Origin: JBKQVT01 sp963727245
GTDB taxonomy: Bacteria; Planctomycetota; Planctomycetia; Pirellulales; Thermoguttaceae
DNA: 64,000 nt
NCBI GenBank assembly: GCA_963727245.1
Contig: CAVSFO010000001.1
Location: 1 to 64,000 of the forward strand
Direction of reading: 5' to 3'
The notes below the pieces were generated by a model. That model was given only the letters and a program-made list of their open reading frames with translations. It had not been told where the DNA came from and ran no database searches. Shown piece by piece: positions 50,490 to 59,011 of the stretch. How positions within the stretch are numbered: the stretch's first letter is position 1; every line of letters starts with the position of its first letter. The position numbers and the translations under genes are program-made.

Positions 50490-51342
50490 GTGAGCGGGAT
50501 TCCCGTCTTGATTGCCGAAGGAGATTGCATCGCCCGCGCGTGGGAAAACGCCATGCTGGCGCTGTTCGCCGGCGGCTGCGACGTGCGGACGCAGTACGAC
50601 AAGCCCGGCGACCTGCCCAGCAAGGACGCCACCATGATCATCACGGTCCACGAGCCGCTGACCGAGCCGATGATCCATCGGGATTTTCCCGGCGGGCCGG
50701 AAGAGCTGCAGGAATACGTCATGGAGGTCTGCGAGGGGATCAAGGACCATTGCGTCCGCGACGCCCGCGACCCGGCCGACACCCGCTGGGAATACACGTA
50801 TCATCAGCGGCTCTTCGCCTACGAAGTGCCGACGCTTCCGGCCGTGGACCAGATCGAGCAGCTCTGCCGAAAACTGGCCGAGACGCCGTATACGCGGCGT
50901 GCCCAGGCCGTCACCTGGAAGGTGTGGGAGGATGCCGGCTGCTACGATCCGGCCTGTCTGCAAAGCGTCTGGTGCCGGATCCTGGAGGAGGAGGGCACGC
51001 CGCGGCTGAGCATGAACGTCCGCTTCCGCTCCAACGACGCCTACAAGGCGGCCTTCATGAACATCTTCGCCCTGGTGCAGTTGCAGTCGCGGATTGCCGC
51101 CCGCGTGGGCGAGCTTTCCGGGCGGCCGCTGGCGTTGGGCCGCTATTGCCACGTGGCCGACAGTTTTCACATTTACGGGTCGAATCTGGCCGAGTTTCGC
51201 GGGCGGTTTCTGGGGGCGGTCGAGAAACGCACGTTTGACCAGCGGACGATGCGTTATGAGGGGGGGCTTGCGCGAGTTGATGGACGAGGCCCGGCCCGCG
51301 ATCCTGGAAAAGGCGCGGAAGATGGGGCGGCAATGTTCTTAG
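50490..51342 (+). CDS. thymidylate-synthase-family protein (archaeal-like), one frame break
   Basis: About 283 residues after removing one G from a seven-G run near 51256. The core of the thymidylate synthase family is visible: DPACLQSVWCRI aligns with the catalytic P-P-C-H region (Cys156), RFRSND (180-183) with the phosphate-binding R-S-x-D, and HVADSFHIYGS (221-231) with D-x-H-x-Y for the substrate. The P-x-C-L-Q-S form is closer to the short methanogen-type enzymes than to bacterial ThyA. It may make dTMP, or methylate or hydroxymethylate another pyrimidine nucleotide. GTG is chosen because AAGGAG lies seven bases upstream. Confidence 0.72.
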
Positions 51343-51357
51343 TTCTTAGAACTTAGG

Positions 51358-51460
51358 CAGCGAGCCGCCGGGTTTATCCCGGCGGTTGGGCGGAGCGGCC
51401 GGAGAATCTTCATTTTTCGGGCCTTCCGCGAAACCGCCGGGATAAACCCGGCGGCTCGCT
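51358..51460. repeat. GAGCCGC palindromic repeat pair (GCC variant)
   Basis: Here the left half reads GCGAGCCGCCGGGTTTATCC rather than CGCGGGG, so both halves are of the same CCGCCGGG type. It lies between the two nucleotide-enzyme-like genes, 15 bases after the first stop. Confidence 0.85.
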
Positions 51461-51523
51461 ACGGCTCGCTGCGCGGGAAAAAGGCTATTGGAGCGGGGGC
51501 GGGTTTTTCGTATCATCCGCCCT

Positions 51524-52766
51524 ATGACCCCCCAGGATGTGCTCCGCGCCGTGACTGAAGCGGAAATTGGCCGCGAAATCATCCGCCTCGTCCCCCATTG
51601 GTACGAGGCTGAGTGCGGTCCCGAGCGCTACTCGGTCCTGGTGGGGGAGTATACCGCCCATTTCTGCAACCATCGCAAGCTCACGCCCAACCTCAGCGCC
51701 TTTCTGGCCCGCATCTGCGCCCGCACCCGCGAGCTGCCGATGGAGTATTTCGTCAATTTTCCCAGCCTCATCGACGTTTTCCTGGAGAGTTGTGCGATCG
51801 ACTGGCTGCGGATGCACTCCGCCGCCACCGACTGGGCCCGGCTGATCAAGTACCTGGAAACGGTGGCCCGGCGGACGTACGAGAATCAACCGGTGTCGTT
51901 GAACCTGATCATTCGCACCGGCAACGGGGTGGGCGACATCTCCGCGCCGCGGTTGCAGAAATTTTTCGACCAGCTTGCCTCCTCGCCCTTCTCCTACCTG
52001 GCCGTGGACGGCGACCTGCGGCTGATGCACTACGGCGAAGTGGAATGGCCGCAGTTGGAGCAGGGCTGCAACGGCAAGTTTCATCCCGAGTTTCTCCACC
52101 CCATCCACAGCATCATGGATGAGACGGACATCTCCGCCCACCTCACCGCCCAGGGCGACCTGATCATCATGAACAAGGCCGGCCTGCTGGCCACGCGGCG
52201 GAAGCGCAAGTGGAAGATCTACGACGTCCGCACCTTCCGCAACGGCCTTTCCTACTGCCTGGGCAATCCCCACGTGGGGGCTAACCTCTTCGAGGTCGTC
52301 TTCGACCTCAGCTTCCGCCGCCAGGGCTCGCTGCTGATCTATGACCCCGAACACCGCATCGCCGAGCGCGTGCTCAACCCGGAGAGCATCATCTTCGCGG
52401 AGGGGCAAGGCGATCTGACCGCGCCGCCCCAGACGGCCTGCGGCCAGACCCTGATCGGCCGCTCCATCGAAGACATCGCGGTGGGCAAGCGGACGGGCTC
52501 GCTGAAGGGCAAGCGGCGGCTCATCGAGATGGCCTGCGTCGACGGCGCGGTGGTGTTCGACGACAATCACCTCCTGGCCGTCGGCGCCCTGGTGCGTTCG
52601 CATCCCAGCGTGGGCAACCAGTTGGGCGCCCGCACCACGGCCGCCCGCTCGTCGTTCCTTTGGGGCGGCGCGGCCGATCAAGGTCAGCTCCGACGGCGAC
52701 GTCACCGTCTACTTCAAAAGCCGCGACGGCGACGCGGAGTGCGACGCGGTGATGAATTTCCTTTGA
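51524..52766 (+). CDS. DisA_N/diadenylate-cyclase-like protein with diverged active site, one frame break
   Basis: About 413 residues. The last 145 follow the outline of the diadenylate cyclase domain: GSLLIYDPEHRIAERVLNPE at its start, then CVDGAVVFDDNHLLAVGALV with the D-G-A motif at 340-342, then LGARTTAARSS in the place of the L-G-x-R-H-R-A motif, and PIKVSSDGDVTVYF for the V-S-E-E-T-G strand. The Arg is kept but His-Arg is lost, so c-di-AMP synthesis is doubtful. The first 265 residues are of unknown type, with a His/Cys patch (AHFCNHRK) and GNGVGDISAPRL. The break near 52674 is one extra base. Confidence 0.62.
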
Positions 52767-52783
52767 GCGGCCGCGGCTGCCGA

Positions 52784-52997
52784 TCAAGCCGTTCTGCAGG
52801 GCCTGAATGCTGTTGACGTGGATGAGCGCGACGTGGACGATGCGGTCGGTCTCGGGATCGACGATGGCAAGCCGGTTCCTGCCGATCGCCAGCACCTCCG
52901 GGTGTCGCACCTGGAATGCCTCTCCATTGGACAATCGCAACTCGAACGGCTCGAACGGCCGCCGGTTCAACCACTCCCGGATCGTTTCCGCGTTCAT
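52784..52997 (-). CDS. small conserved protein, tandem paralogue 2 (about 70 aa), one frame break
   Basis: The sequence MNAETIREWLNRRPFEPFEL, then RLSNGEAFQVRHPEV and VALIHVNSIQAL, closely parallels the next gene upstream. The frame runs on past the expected end into sequence antisense to the cyclase-like gene. Removing one A near 52796 gives an end L-Q-T-A and a stop, matching L-Q-S-A in the paralogue. GGAAAGGGGC precedes the ATG. The function is unknown. Confidence 0.65.
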
Positions 52998-53037
52998 TAG
53001 CGCCCCTTTCCACAGGATTGTTTCGTATGCCCGGCCG

Positions 53038-53247
53038 CTAAGCGGATTGCAGCGTCTTGACGCTCGCAATGTGCAGCAACGGACAGATGACCATGCGGTC
53101 GTCGGGAAGGGCGATTAGCAGCCGCGACTTGAGCAGAAGCGCCATTTCCGGATGCCGGACTTCGTGCTTCTCACCGTTGGTCAACCGCAACTCGAACGGC
53201 TCGAAGGGTTGCCGCGACAGCAGTTCCCGCATGGCTTCGTGATTCAT
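53038..53247 (-). CDS. small conserved protein, tandem paralogue 1 (69 aa)
   Basis: MNHEAMRELLSRQPFEPFEL, RLTNGEKHEVRHPEMA and ending SVKTLQSA. The R-x-P-F-E-P-F-E-L-R-L-x-N-G-E phrase and V-R-H-P-E are shared with the paralogue 40 bases downstream. The upstream sequences (GTGGAAAGG at matching spacing) are also alike, so the pair arose by tandem duplication. Such one-domain proteins are common in planctomycetes and have no known function. Confidence 0.75.
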   Translation of the reverse strand: MNHEAMRELLSRQPFEPFELRLTNGEKHEVRHPEMALLLKSRLLIALPDDRMVICPLLHIASVKTLQSA

Positions 53248-53342
53248 CGCAGTGCACCTTTCCACGGGGATGTTTTATTTACGTGTCCCGCCTCAATGAC
53301 AATTATACCACCGCCCCCGCGGATCGGTACGTGGGCCGCTTA

Positions 53343-53440
53343 GGATCAGGGAAACAGTAACTTCCGACTTTGTTGCCTTTCGCTCCGCGAAAGCGCAACT
53401 TTCGCGGAGCGAAAGGCGACATTTGTTGATTCCCCGGTCC
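53343..53440. mobile_element. 98-bp palindromic MITE-like element, copy E
   Basis: A full-length copy with one base missing in the central palindrome (CGAAAGCGCAAC). Its right edge is followed without gap by the stop codon (TTA, TAA on the minus strand) of the zinc-ribbon gene. The left flank is CTTA. Confidence 0.85.
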
Positions 53441-53749
53441 TTAAAGCTTCTGGATCCTGAGAAACACCACGAGCATGGCCAGCGAGAGGAAGAAGCAGAG
53501 CGGTGCGATAAACAGCCCGCGGATAAACTCGCCCTGGAAGATCGCCAGGACCGAGCCGACGACGCAGAGCAGGCAGAAAAGACCCGCCGCCACCGCCCCG
53601 ACCATCAAGGCGATCTCTGCCCAGACGGAGTAGGCGATGCCGCTGCGCTGGGCGGCCGAATCCGGCTCGGACGGGAAATCGTAGCCGCAATGCGGACAGA
53701 CCGCGTCGCGGTCGAACATGTCGCCTTTGCAGTTCGGGCAGTATTTCAT
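53441..53749 (-). CDS. zinc-ribbon membrane protein (about 102 aa)
   Basis: MKYCPNCKGDMFDRDAVCPHCGYDF gives two C-x2-C pairs, a zinc ribbon, at the N-terminus. Two hydrophobic segments follow (IALMVGAVAAGLFCLLCVVG and GLFIAPLCFFLSLAMLVVFL). The start at 53749 has TGAGGA nine bases upstream; the ATG at 53758 would sit on that sequence. The function is unknown; similar small proteins occur widely. The stop abuts palindromic element copy E. Confidence 0.75.
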   Translation of the reverse strand: MKYCPNCKGDMFDRDAVCPHCGYDFPSEPDSAAQRSGIAYSVWAEIALMVGAVAAGLFCLLCVVGSVLAIFQGEFIRGLFIAPLCFFLSLAMLVVFLRIQKL

Positions 53750-53787
53750 GGGCGGCATTCCTCACTGACCTGCAGGAGGGAAGGCTC

Positions 53788-54216
53788 TTACTCCGATAAT
53801 AGCGGGGTCTCGACGATCTCGAACGCGCGGGCGATTTCGGGCGGCACGCGGTGGGGCTGGCCGGTGGCATAGTCGATGAAGGCCCATTTGGTCTCGGCGC
53901 TGGCCAGCACCACGCCGTCGGCCTTGCGGAGGATGTGGTAGCGGCGGACCGAGGTGACCCGCTTGAACGTAGCCACCCAGGTCTTGACCGTGATCTGGTC
54001 GCCGGCCCGCGCGGGCTGATGATACTCGATGGTATGCGAGCGCACGACCCAGCCCAGGCCGAGCCGCTGGTAGGCCGCGGGGGGCCAGCCTTGGGCGGCG
54101 GAATGGGCCAGCGCGGCCGCCTGCATCCAGGCGACGTAGCAGACGTTGTTGGCGTGTCCCTGGGCGTCGATCTCGTCGTCACGCACGGTATGATCGTAAT
54201 GGAAGATGGCGGGCAT
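53788..54216 (-). CDS. acyl-CoA thioesterase, 4-hydroxybenzoyl-CoA thioesterase type (142 aa)
   Basis: A single hotdog domain. VRDDEIDAQGHANNVCYVAW has the D-x-x-G-H-x-N-N-x-x-Y-x-x-W phrase with catalytic Asp. VRSHTIEYHQPARAGDQITV is the central helix-strand region. It hydrolyses an acyl-CoA, substrate unknown. The length and motif order are normal for the family, and the frame is intact. Confidence 0.9.
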   Translation of the reverse strand: MPAIFHYDHTVRDDEIDAQGHANNVCYVAWMQAAALAHSAAQGWPPAAYQRLGLGWVVRSHTIEYHQPARAGDQITVKTWVATFKRVTSVRRYHILRKADGVVLASAETKWAFIDYATGQPHRVPPEIARAFEIVETPLLSE

Positions 54217-54471
54217 GTGCTCTCATTGTAACCCGGAAAAGCAAGAGAGGGAACGGCAGATAAACACGGACACAACCCCACTCAACCAACTGCGCGATCC
54301 GCGTTCATCCGCGGTTCCCTCTCTTGATCTTCCGACCGGTGAACGGTTGCCACGAGACCCGCTTGGCGTCGATCCGGGATTCCTGTATACTCGCTGTCAC
54401 GCGAAAATGCCCCGCTGGACGACAGCAGACATCGGCGACGGTCCGACGCGACCGGCCAGGAGAAGCATCCT

Positions 54472-55779
54472 TTGCGCTCGATCCGTTGGACCATTGCCCT
54501 TCTCATCACGGCCGCCGCTGCCATCGCTTACCTCGACCGGCTGGCGCTGACTCCGACCTGGGAGGCCATTCGGCACACCATACGGCTTTCCGACAACGAC
54601 TTCGGCACCCTGCAGTCGCTCTTCTTCTGCGCCTATGCCCTGATGTACGTGGGCGGTGGCACGCTCACGGACCTGCTGGGCACGCGGCGAGGGTTCCTGC
54701 TGCTGGTGGTCTGCTTCTCGCTGGCTTGCGCCGGTCACGGCCTGGCCGCAGGGTTTTTCACGTTGGCGGCCGCCCGACTGATGCTGGGCCTGGCGCAAGG
54801 CGGAGTCTTTCCGGCGGGGAGCAAGGCCGTGGCCGAGTGGTTTCCGGCCCGGGAGCGCGCCACCGCCATGGGGATGTTCAACGGCGGCAGCGCGATCGGC
54901 CTGATCGCCGCCGCGCCGGCCGCGGCCCTGGTGTTGCGCCATGCCGCCGTGGCCTTGGGTCTTTTATCTCCAGCGGCGCCGTCGGACTGCTGTGGGCCGG
55001 GTGGTGGCTGTGGGATTATTATCCGCCGGCCCAGCACCCGCGACTCACCGCGCGGACGACTCGCCTTGAAATCGCCGAGGTGCTGACGGCCGCGCCGCGA
55101 CGGCGGCCGGACGTTTCCTGGCGGCAGCGGCTCCTCTCGCTGGGGGCGGCTGCTTCTGCTGGTGGAAATCTGGGGAATCGTGCTGGGCAAGTTCTTTGGC
55201 GACGCCGTCTGGTTTACCCATAGCATGTGGCTGCCCAAGTACCTGCACGACGCCCACGGCCTGACTACCATGCAAATCGGGGCCGCGGCGTGGATTCCCT
55301 ATGCGGCCTCCGGCGTGGGCAGCGTGTTCGGCGGTTGGTGCTCTAGCCGCTTGGTGCACCGTGGCTACTCGCTGAACTTCTCGCGCAAGGCCGTGCTCGG
55401 CGCCAGTGCCGCCTTGATGCCTTGCATGTGCCTGATCACGCACGTGCCTCTGCGCATGGAAATTGTCCTCTACAGCGTCGCCTTCTTTGCCCATCTCTCG
55501 TTCTCCACGCTGGTTCTCACCCTGGCAACGGACATGTTCCCGCGCGGGATGGTGGGAACCATTGTCGGACTGGTCGGCTTCGGCAGTTCGATGGGCGGGG
55601 TGTGTCTGAACAAGGCGGCCGGTCTGCTGTTGGAACACCTCGGCCGCGGAGCAGGCTATCCCGTACTGTTCGCCATCAGCGGCACGCTGCACGTCGTGGG
55701 CTTCCTCTGGATTCTCTTGACGATCCGCGACATTCGACCGATCGCAGCGTACGCCGCGTCGGGGGATAAGGGGAAGTAA
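54472..55779 (+). CDS. MFS transporter, ACS/ExuT-like, frame breaks
   Basis: About 430 residues with 12 membrane helices once joined. The first half has SIRWTIALLITAAAAIAYLD, GGTLTDLLGTRRGF (motif A of the family, between helices 2 and 3) and FPAGSKAVAEWFPARERATA, a strong marker of the anion:cation symporter branch that takes up hexuronates and related organic anions. The second half begins VEIWGIVLGKFFGDAVWFTH. Breaks lie near 54955 and 55150. The TTG start at 54472 has AGGAG at suitable spacing. The substrate cannot be told from context. Confidence 0.85.
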
Positions 55780-55787
55780 GGCGGAGG

Positions 55788-55860
55788 GCGGAAGGCGGAA
55801 GGTGGAAGGGAGCCGGAGGCGTCGGCCTCCGGATAGGGCGGAAGCGGGAAGCGGGAGGCA
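55788..55860. repeat. GGCGGAA heptamer arrays around a CCGGAGGC palindrome
   Basis: GGAGGGCGGAAGGCGGAAGG, then AGCCGGAGGCGTCGGCCTCC, then GGCGGAAGCGGGAAGCGGGA. It has the same structure as 5644-5698 and lies between the MFS and DUF1559-like genes. Confidence 0.7.
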
Positions 55861-55866
55861 GGGCCA

Positions 55867-56904
55867 ATGCAATACCGGCTTTCGACGCTGCTCTTGGCGT
55901 TCGTGGTCGTCTGGGCCTCGCTGGCCGTGTTCGGCGTGGCGGGGGGGATTGTCGCGGCGGCAATCCTGCTTGTGATCGCGGCCGTGGTTCGCAGGCCGGG
56001 GGCGAGGAAGTCTCCGCGGCTGGGGTGGATCGCATTCCTTGTTGGGTTCTTCTTGCTGGCATTGCTGTTGCCAGCAATTCATATCGTTGTGGATGGGTTC
56101 GGGCGGGCCGGGTGCCTTAGGAACATCGCGCATATTGGCATGGCACTGAGTCAGTATGAGCATTCAAATGGCCGTCTGCCGCCCGCTGTTGTCACGGACA
56201 AACAGGGCAACGCCATGCACAGTTGGCGAACGCTCGTTATGCCGTTCATCCTCGGCAACGCCTCATACCTCGCATACAATTTCGGCGAACCTTGGAACGG
56301 CCCGAACAACAGCAAGTCGGCCGTCCCGGAGGCGTGGATTTGGCGTTGCCCGGCCGATCCGGCGATCGAAGGCCGCCCGATGACCAGCTACGTGGCGGTC
56401 ACTGGTCCTGGGACCGTATGGGACGATCATGGCTGCACGGGGGAATATAGGTCGGTGGCGGTTGTCGAGGTGGTTAATTCCAACATCAACTGGATGGAAC
56501 CGAAGGACCTCACGCTGGAGGAAGCCTGCCGCGGCGTCGGCGACGGATCGGGCCTGAGCATTTCCAGCCACCACTTGATATCCGGCGGCTTCTTTTTCCA
56601 GGATGAAGTCAGCGGTGCCTATGCTGTGCTCTCCAACGGGTTCCCGTGTTTCATTCCTGCCGGACTGCCGCCGGACACGTTTCGTGGCTTATTCACAGGC
56701 GAACAGGATGCAAGGAGGGTCTGCGAGGAATTCCAGCCGGTCCACCGGCATCGAATCAATTGGACCAATTGCACCGCGCTGGCGGTGCTCATTCTTTCCT
56801 ACGCGGTGCTGTTGTTTCGTCCGCGCGACAAGCGTCCCCCGCCAGCGGAGCCGGCCCCACCATCCCCACCGGCCGCGGCCGGCGACAGCGGAAGCGGCGG
56901 ATGA
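55867..56904 (+). CDS. DUF1559-like planctomycete membrane protein, paralogue 2 (345 aa)
   Basis: It is a close paralogue of the gene at 13761-14816: the first 27 residues are almost the same, and NGRLPPAVVTDKQGNAMHSW, GRPMTSYVAVTGPGTVWD and INWTNCTALAVLILSYAVLL are shared. Three or four N-terminal membrane segments, a periplasmic domain and a last helix with Pro-rich tail are present. The DUF1559 link is by general resemblance to pseudopilin-like proteins; the usual N-terminal prepilin cleavage site is not seen. The function is unknown. Confidence 0.75.
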   Translation: MQYRLSTLLLAFVVVWASLAVFGVAGGIVAAAILLVIAAVVRRPGARKSPRLGWIAFLVGFFLLALLLPAIHIVVDGFGRAGCLRNIAHIGMALSQYEHSNGRLPPAVVTDKQGNAMHSWRTLVMPFILGNASYLAYNFGEPWNGPNNSKSAVPEAWIWRCPADPAIEGRPMTSYVAVTGPGTVWDDHGCTGEYRSVAVVEVVNSNINWMEPKDLTLEEACRGVGDGSGLSISSHHLISGGFFFQDEVSGAYAVLSNGFPCFIPAGLPPDTFRGLFTGEQDARRVCEEFQPVHRHRINWTNCTALAVLILSYAVLLFRPRDKRPPPAEPAPPSPPAAAGDSGSGG

Positions 56905-56914
56905 ATCAGCGCGG

Positions 56915-57183
56915 AGGGCGGAAGCGTGCCCCGGAGGGGCACTCGAAAATAGCCCAGCAGTTCACTGCTGGGAATGGGGTCGCAAAGAACCCCGGCCGGA
57001 AAGTCCCGGAGGGACGGCAGTCAATAGCCAGGGGCGTCAGCCCCTGGGGCTCAATACAGAACCGGTGTTCGAAAGCCCCGAAGGGGCGACAGTGACCGAG
57101 GGTCGCGGGATTACTGTCGCCCCGTCGGGGCTGAAAACCCCGTTACACGTTTCTCTCCCAGGGGCTGACGCCCCTGGCTAGTG
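56915..57183. repeat. cluster of short palindromes (GCCCCGGAGGGGC, CCAGGGGC..GCCCCTGG)
   Basis: In order there are TGCCCCGGAGGGGCA, CCCAGCAGTTCACTGCTGGG, CCAGGGGCGTCAGCCCCTGG, GCCCCGAAGGGGC, then GCCCCGTCGGGGC and CCAGGGGCTGACGCCCCTGG. The second half is roughly the inverse of the first, so the block has overall dyad symmetry. It separates convergent genes and encodes the last 20 or so residues of the C45 gene frame. Confidence 0.8.
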
Positions 57184-58416
57184 ACTGCCGCCGCTCCGCG
57201 GCTCAGCACTGTCGTCGCCGTTTTCTGAGAGGGCTTCGGCTCGGCGGCCACTTTGCCTTGGAAAAGGGGCGCCAGGTCCAAGGGCACAAACGGCCCGGCG
57301 GAGGCCGGCGGCTTGCCAATCGCCAAACGCAGCCGCAAGGGCCCTGGCTCGAAGATCATCGTCTGCGTCGTCTCGCGGCCAAGGTTCACCTTGTCCATGG
57401 CGTCGGCCACGTCGCGCCAGGCGAACGGCTGCGAGCGGTTCCAATAGCCCTCGAGGATGCGATAACGCCAGCACTTCTTCGGCATCGCCAGCTCGGGCGT
57501 GCGGAAATGGTTGGTGCACGCCAGGAGGTGGTCCTCGGCCATGCGCGCGACGACGTGCCGCGGCGTGATCTCGAAGACGGCCGCCCGCTGCCGGTCGCAG
57601 GCGGCCAGGTTCATCCACGTGGTGTGTCGGCCCGCCGCGAGCAGCTTTTGGGCCTCGTCGATGCTGCCGCACTCTTCGAGGATTCGCCGGAACGTCAGCG
57701 CAAGCGGCGTCCCCAAAGCCAGGGCGGGCGAAGCGTCTTTGGCCGGGCCCGAGTCCAGGCAGGCGATGGCCAGCCCCTGGTCGTTCATGCCCGAAAGCAC
57801 CCCCACGAACCCGGGCCATGTTACCGAGGCGAAGGCATGTCGCTGGGCGGGGCGACAGACCACCAGGAGCAGCAGGCGGTCCAGCGAGCCATAGGAGGGC
57901 ACGTCGAAGTTGCGGCCGAAGAGCATTTCATGGCCGGCGCTCCGCGGGGGCTCGACCAGGAAGGCCGAGCAGAGTTTGAAAACTCCGCAACTCGACCAGC
58001 GTGTTGGCCACGGTCAGCGTGTCGAGTTCCTCCTGCTTGTAGCCGGCCTTGGCGCAATGCCGCGTCTCAGTTCAGTTTGGTAGCGCTGCGGGGCCTCCTT
58101 CATCAGGGCGCGGCTGAAGCGGACGACCAGCGGCCAGCGCCAGCCGCCGCCGTGCTTGCCCAGGACGGCCTTGGGCAAATCCAGGTGTCGCCGCGCCACG
58201 TCGAGCACCAGCGCCGCCTGCTGCCGGCCCATCTGCTCCGGATCGCCGGCGAGGAAAAGAATGGGAATTCCCTGGACGTAGCGGAGTTGGCCCCCTTCGG
58301 CAGCGGCCTCCTGAAACGTCCGCGGCGACGTCGGCGGCCGCTGCGCGGCCGGTTGCCGCCAAGCCCCACACGATCAGCGCAATCACCAAGGCGCCGCGCG
58401 GGCCGCAGGGAATCAC
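57111..58416 (-). CDS. secreted C45-family (acyl-CoA:6-APA acyltransferase-like) hydrolase, frame breaks
   Basis: About 430 residues. A hydrophobic leader (RGALVIALIVWGLAA) starts at a GTG that overlaps the upstream stop (GTGA). The N-terminal part has ILFLAGDPEQMGRQQAALVL, typical of the C45/choloylglycine-like NTN group. MLFGRNFDVP and FASVTWPGFVGVLSGMNDQG then fit the core around the autocatalytic site. Relatives cut amide bonds or serve as phospholipase-like enzymes. The expected catalytic Cys falls near a break around 58000, so it cannot be confirmed. The last residues (VTSQGRQPLGEKRV) come from the repeat cluster and are probably not original. Confidence 0.68.
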
Positions 58417-58885
58417 TGCGCAATGGGCTGAAAATGAATCGTGCCATCCGGGCCTTTTCTCGCGAAGAACAGGTCCACCCGCAGATTGGCGGCCAGGGCG
58501 CGGAGTCGCCGGGCGGCGGTCTGCACGTCTTCCCGCTGCCGCGTTTCCAGGGCCGCTGCGGAGATGCCCAACTGCTCGGTATAGAACGCGCAGTCTTGAT
58601 GGGCGATCAAGATGACGCGTTCCAGCCCATGCGCCTCACCAGGAAGCCCACTTGTTCGACCAGGCCCGCTTCTTCGCGCCAGGCGAGGATATGACCAGCC
58701 AGGCAGGCGGCGCCCCCCGGCACGGCAAGACGGTCGTAGCGGGGAAGCTTCAGGGCGTTGTGGAGGAAGTCGTCGAAGGCCTCGCCGAAGCGGCCGTCGC
58801 TGCAATAGATGGCGGCCGCGCGAATCCGGCTCTCCTGGAATCGAACCGGACTGGTGTGAATGGTGACGGCGTCCGGGCTACTCAT
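58413..58885 (-). CDS. beta-carbonic-anhydrase-like protein (about 157 aa), one frame break
   Basis: AAIYCSDGRFGEAFDDFLHN supplies C-x-D-x-R, and LIAHQDCAFYTEQL supplies H-x-x-C, the zinc ligands and Asp-Arg dyad of beta carbonic anhydrases. RLAVPGGAACLAGH fits the strand between them. At about 157 residues it is shorter than normal enzymes, and the usual N-terminal helices for dimer formation are missing. It may bind zinc without classical activity. The break lies near 58622. The ATG at 58885 follows GGGGGAAGCGAAC. Its stop overlaps the start of the C45 gene, so the two are coupled. Confidence 0.75.
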
Positions 58886-59011
58886 GTTCGCTTCCCCCAA
58901 ATCCCACCCCAATCGTAGCCCCATGCCGGTGGGCAGTCAACGACGAAGTTATCTCACGCCAAGGCGCCAAGGTCGTAGGTTTCTTTAAGGCTTTGCGTGA
59001 CATAATTTGGC

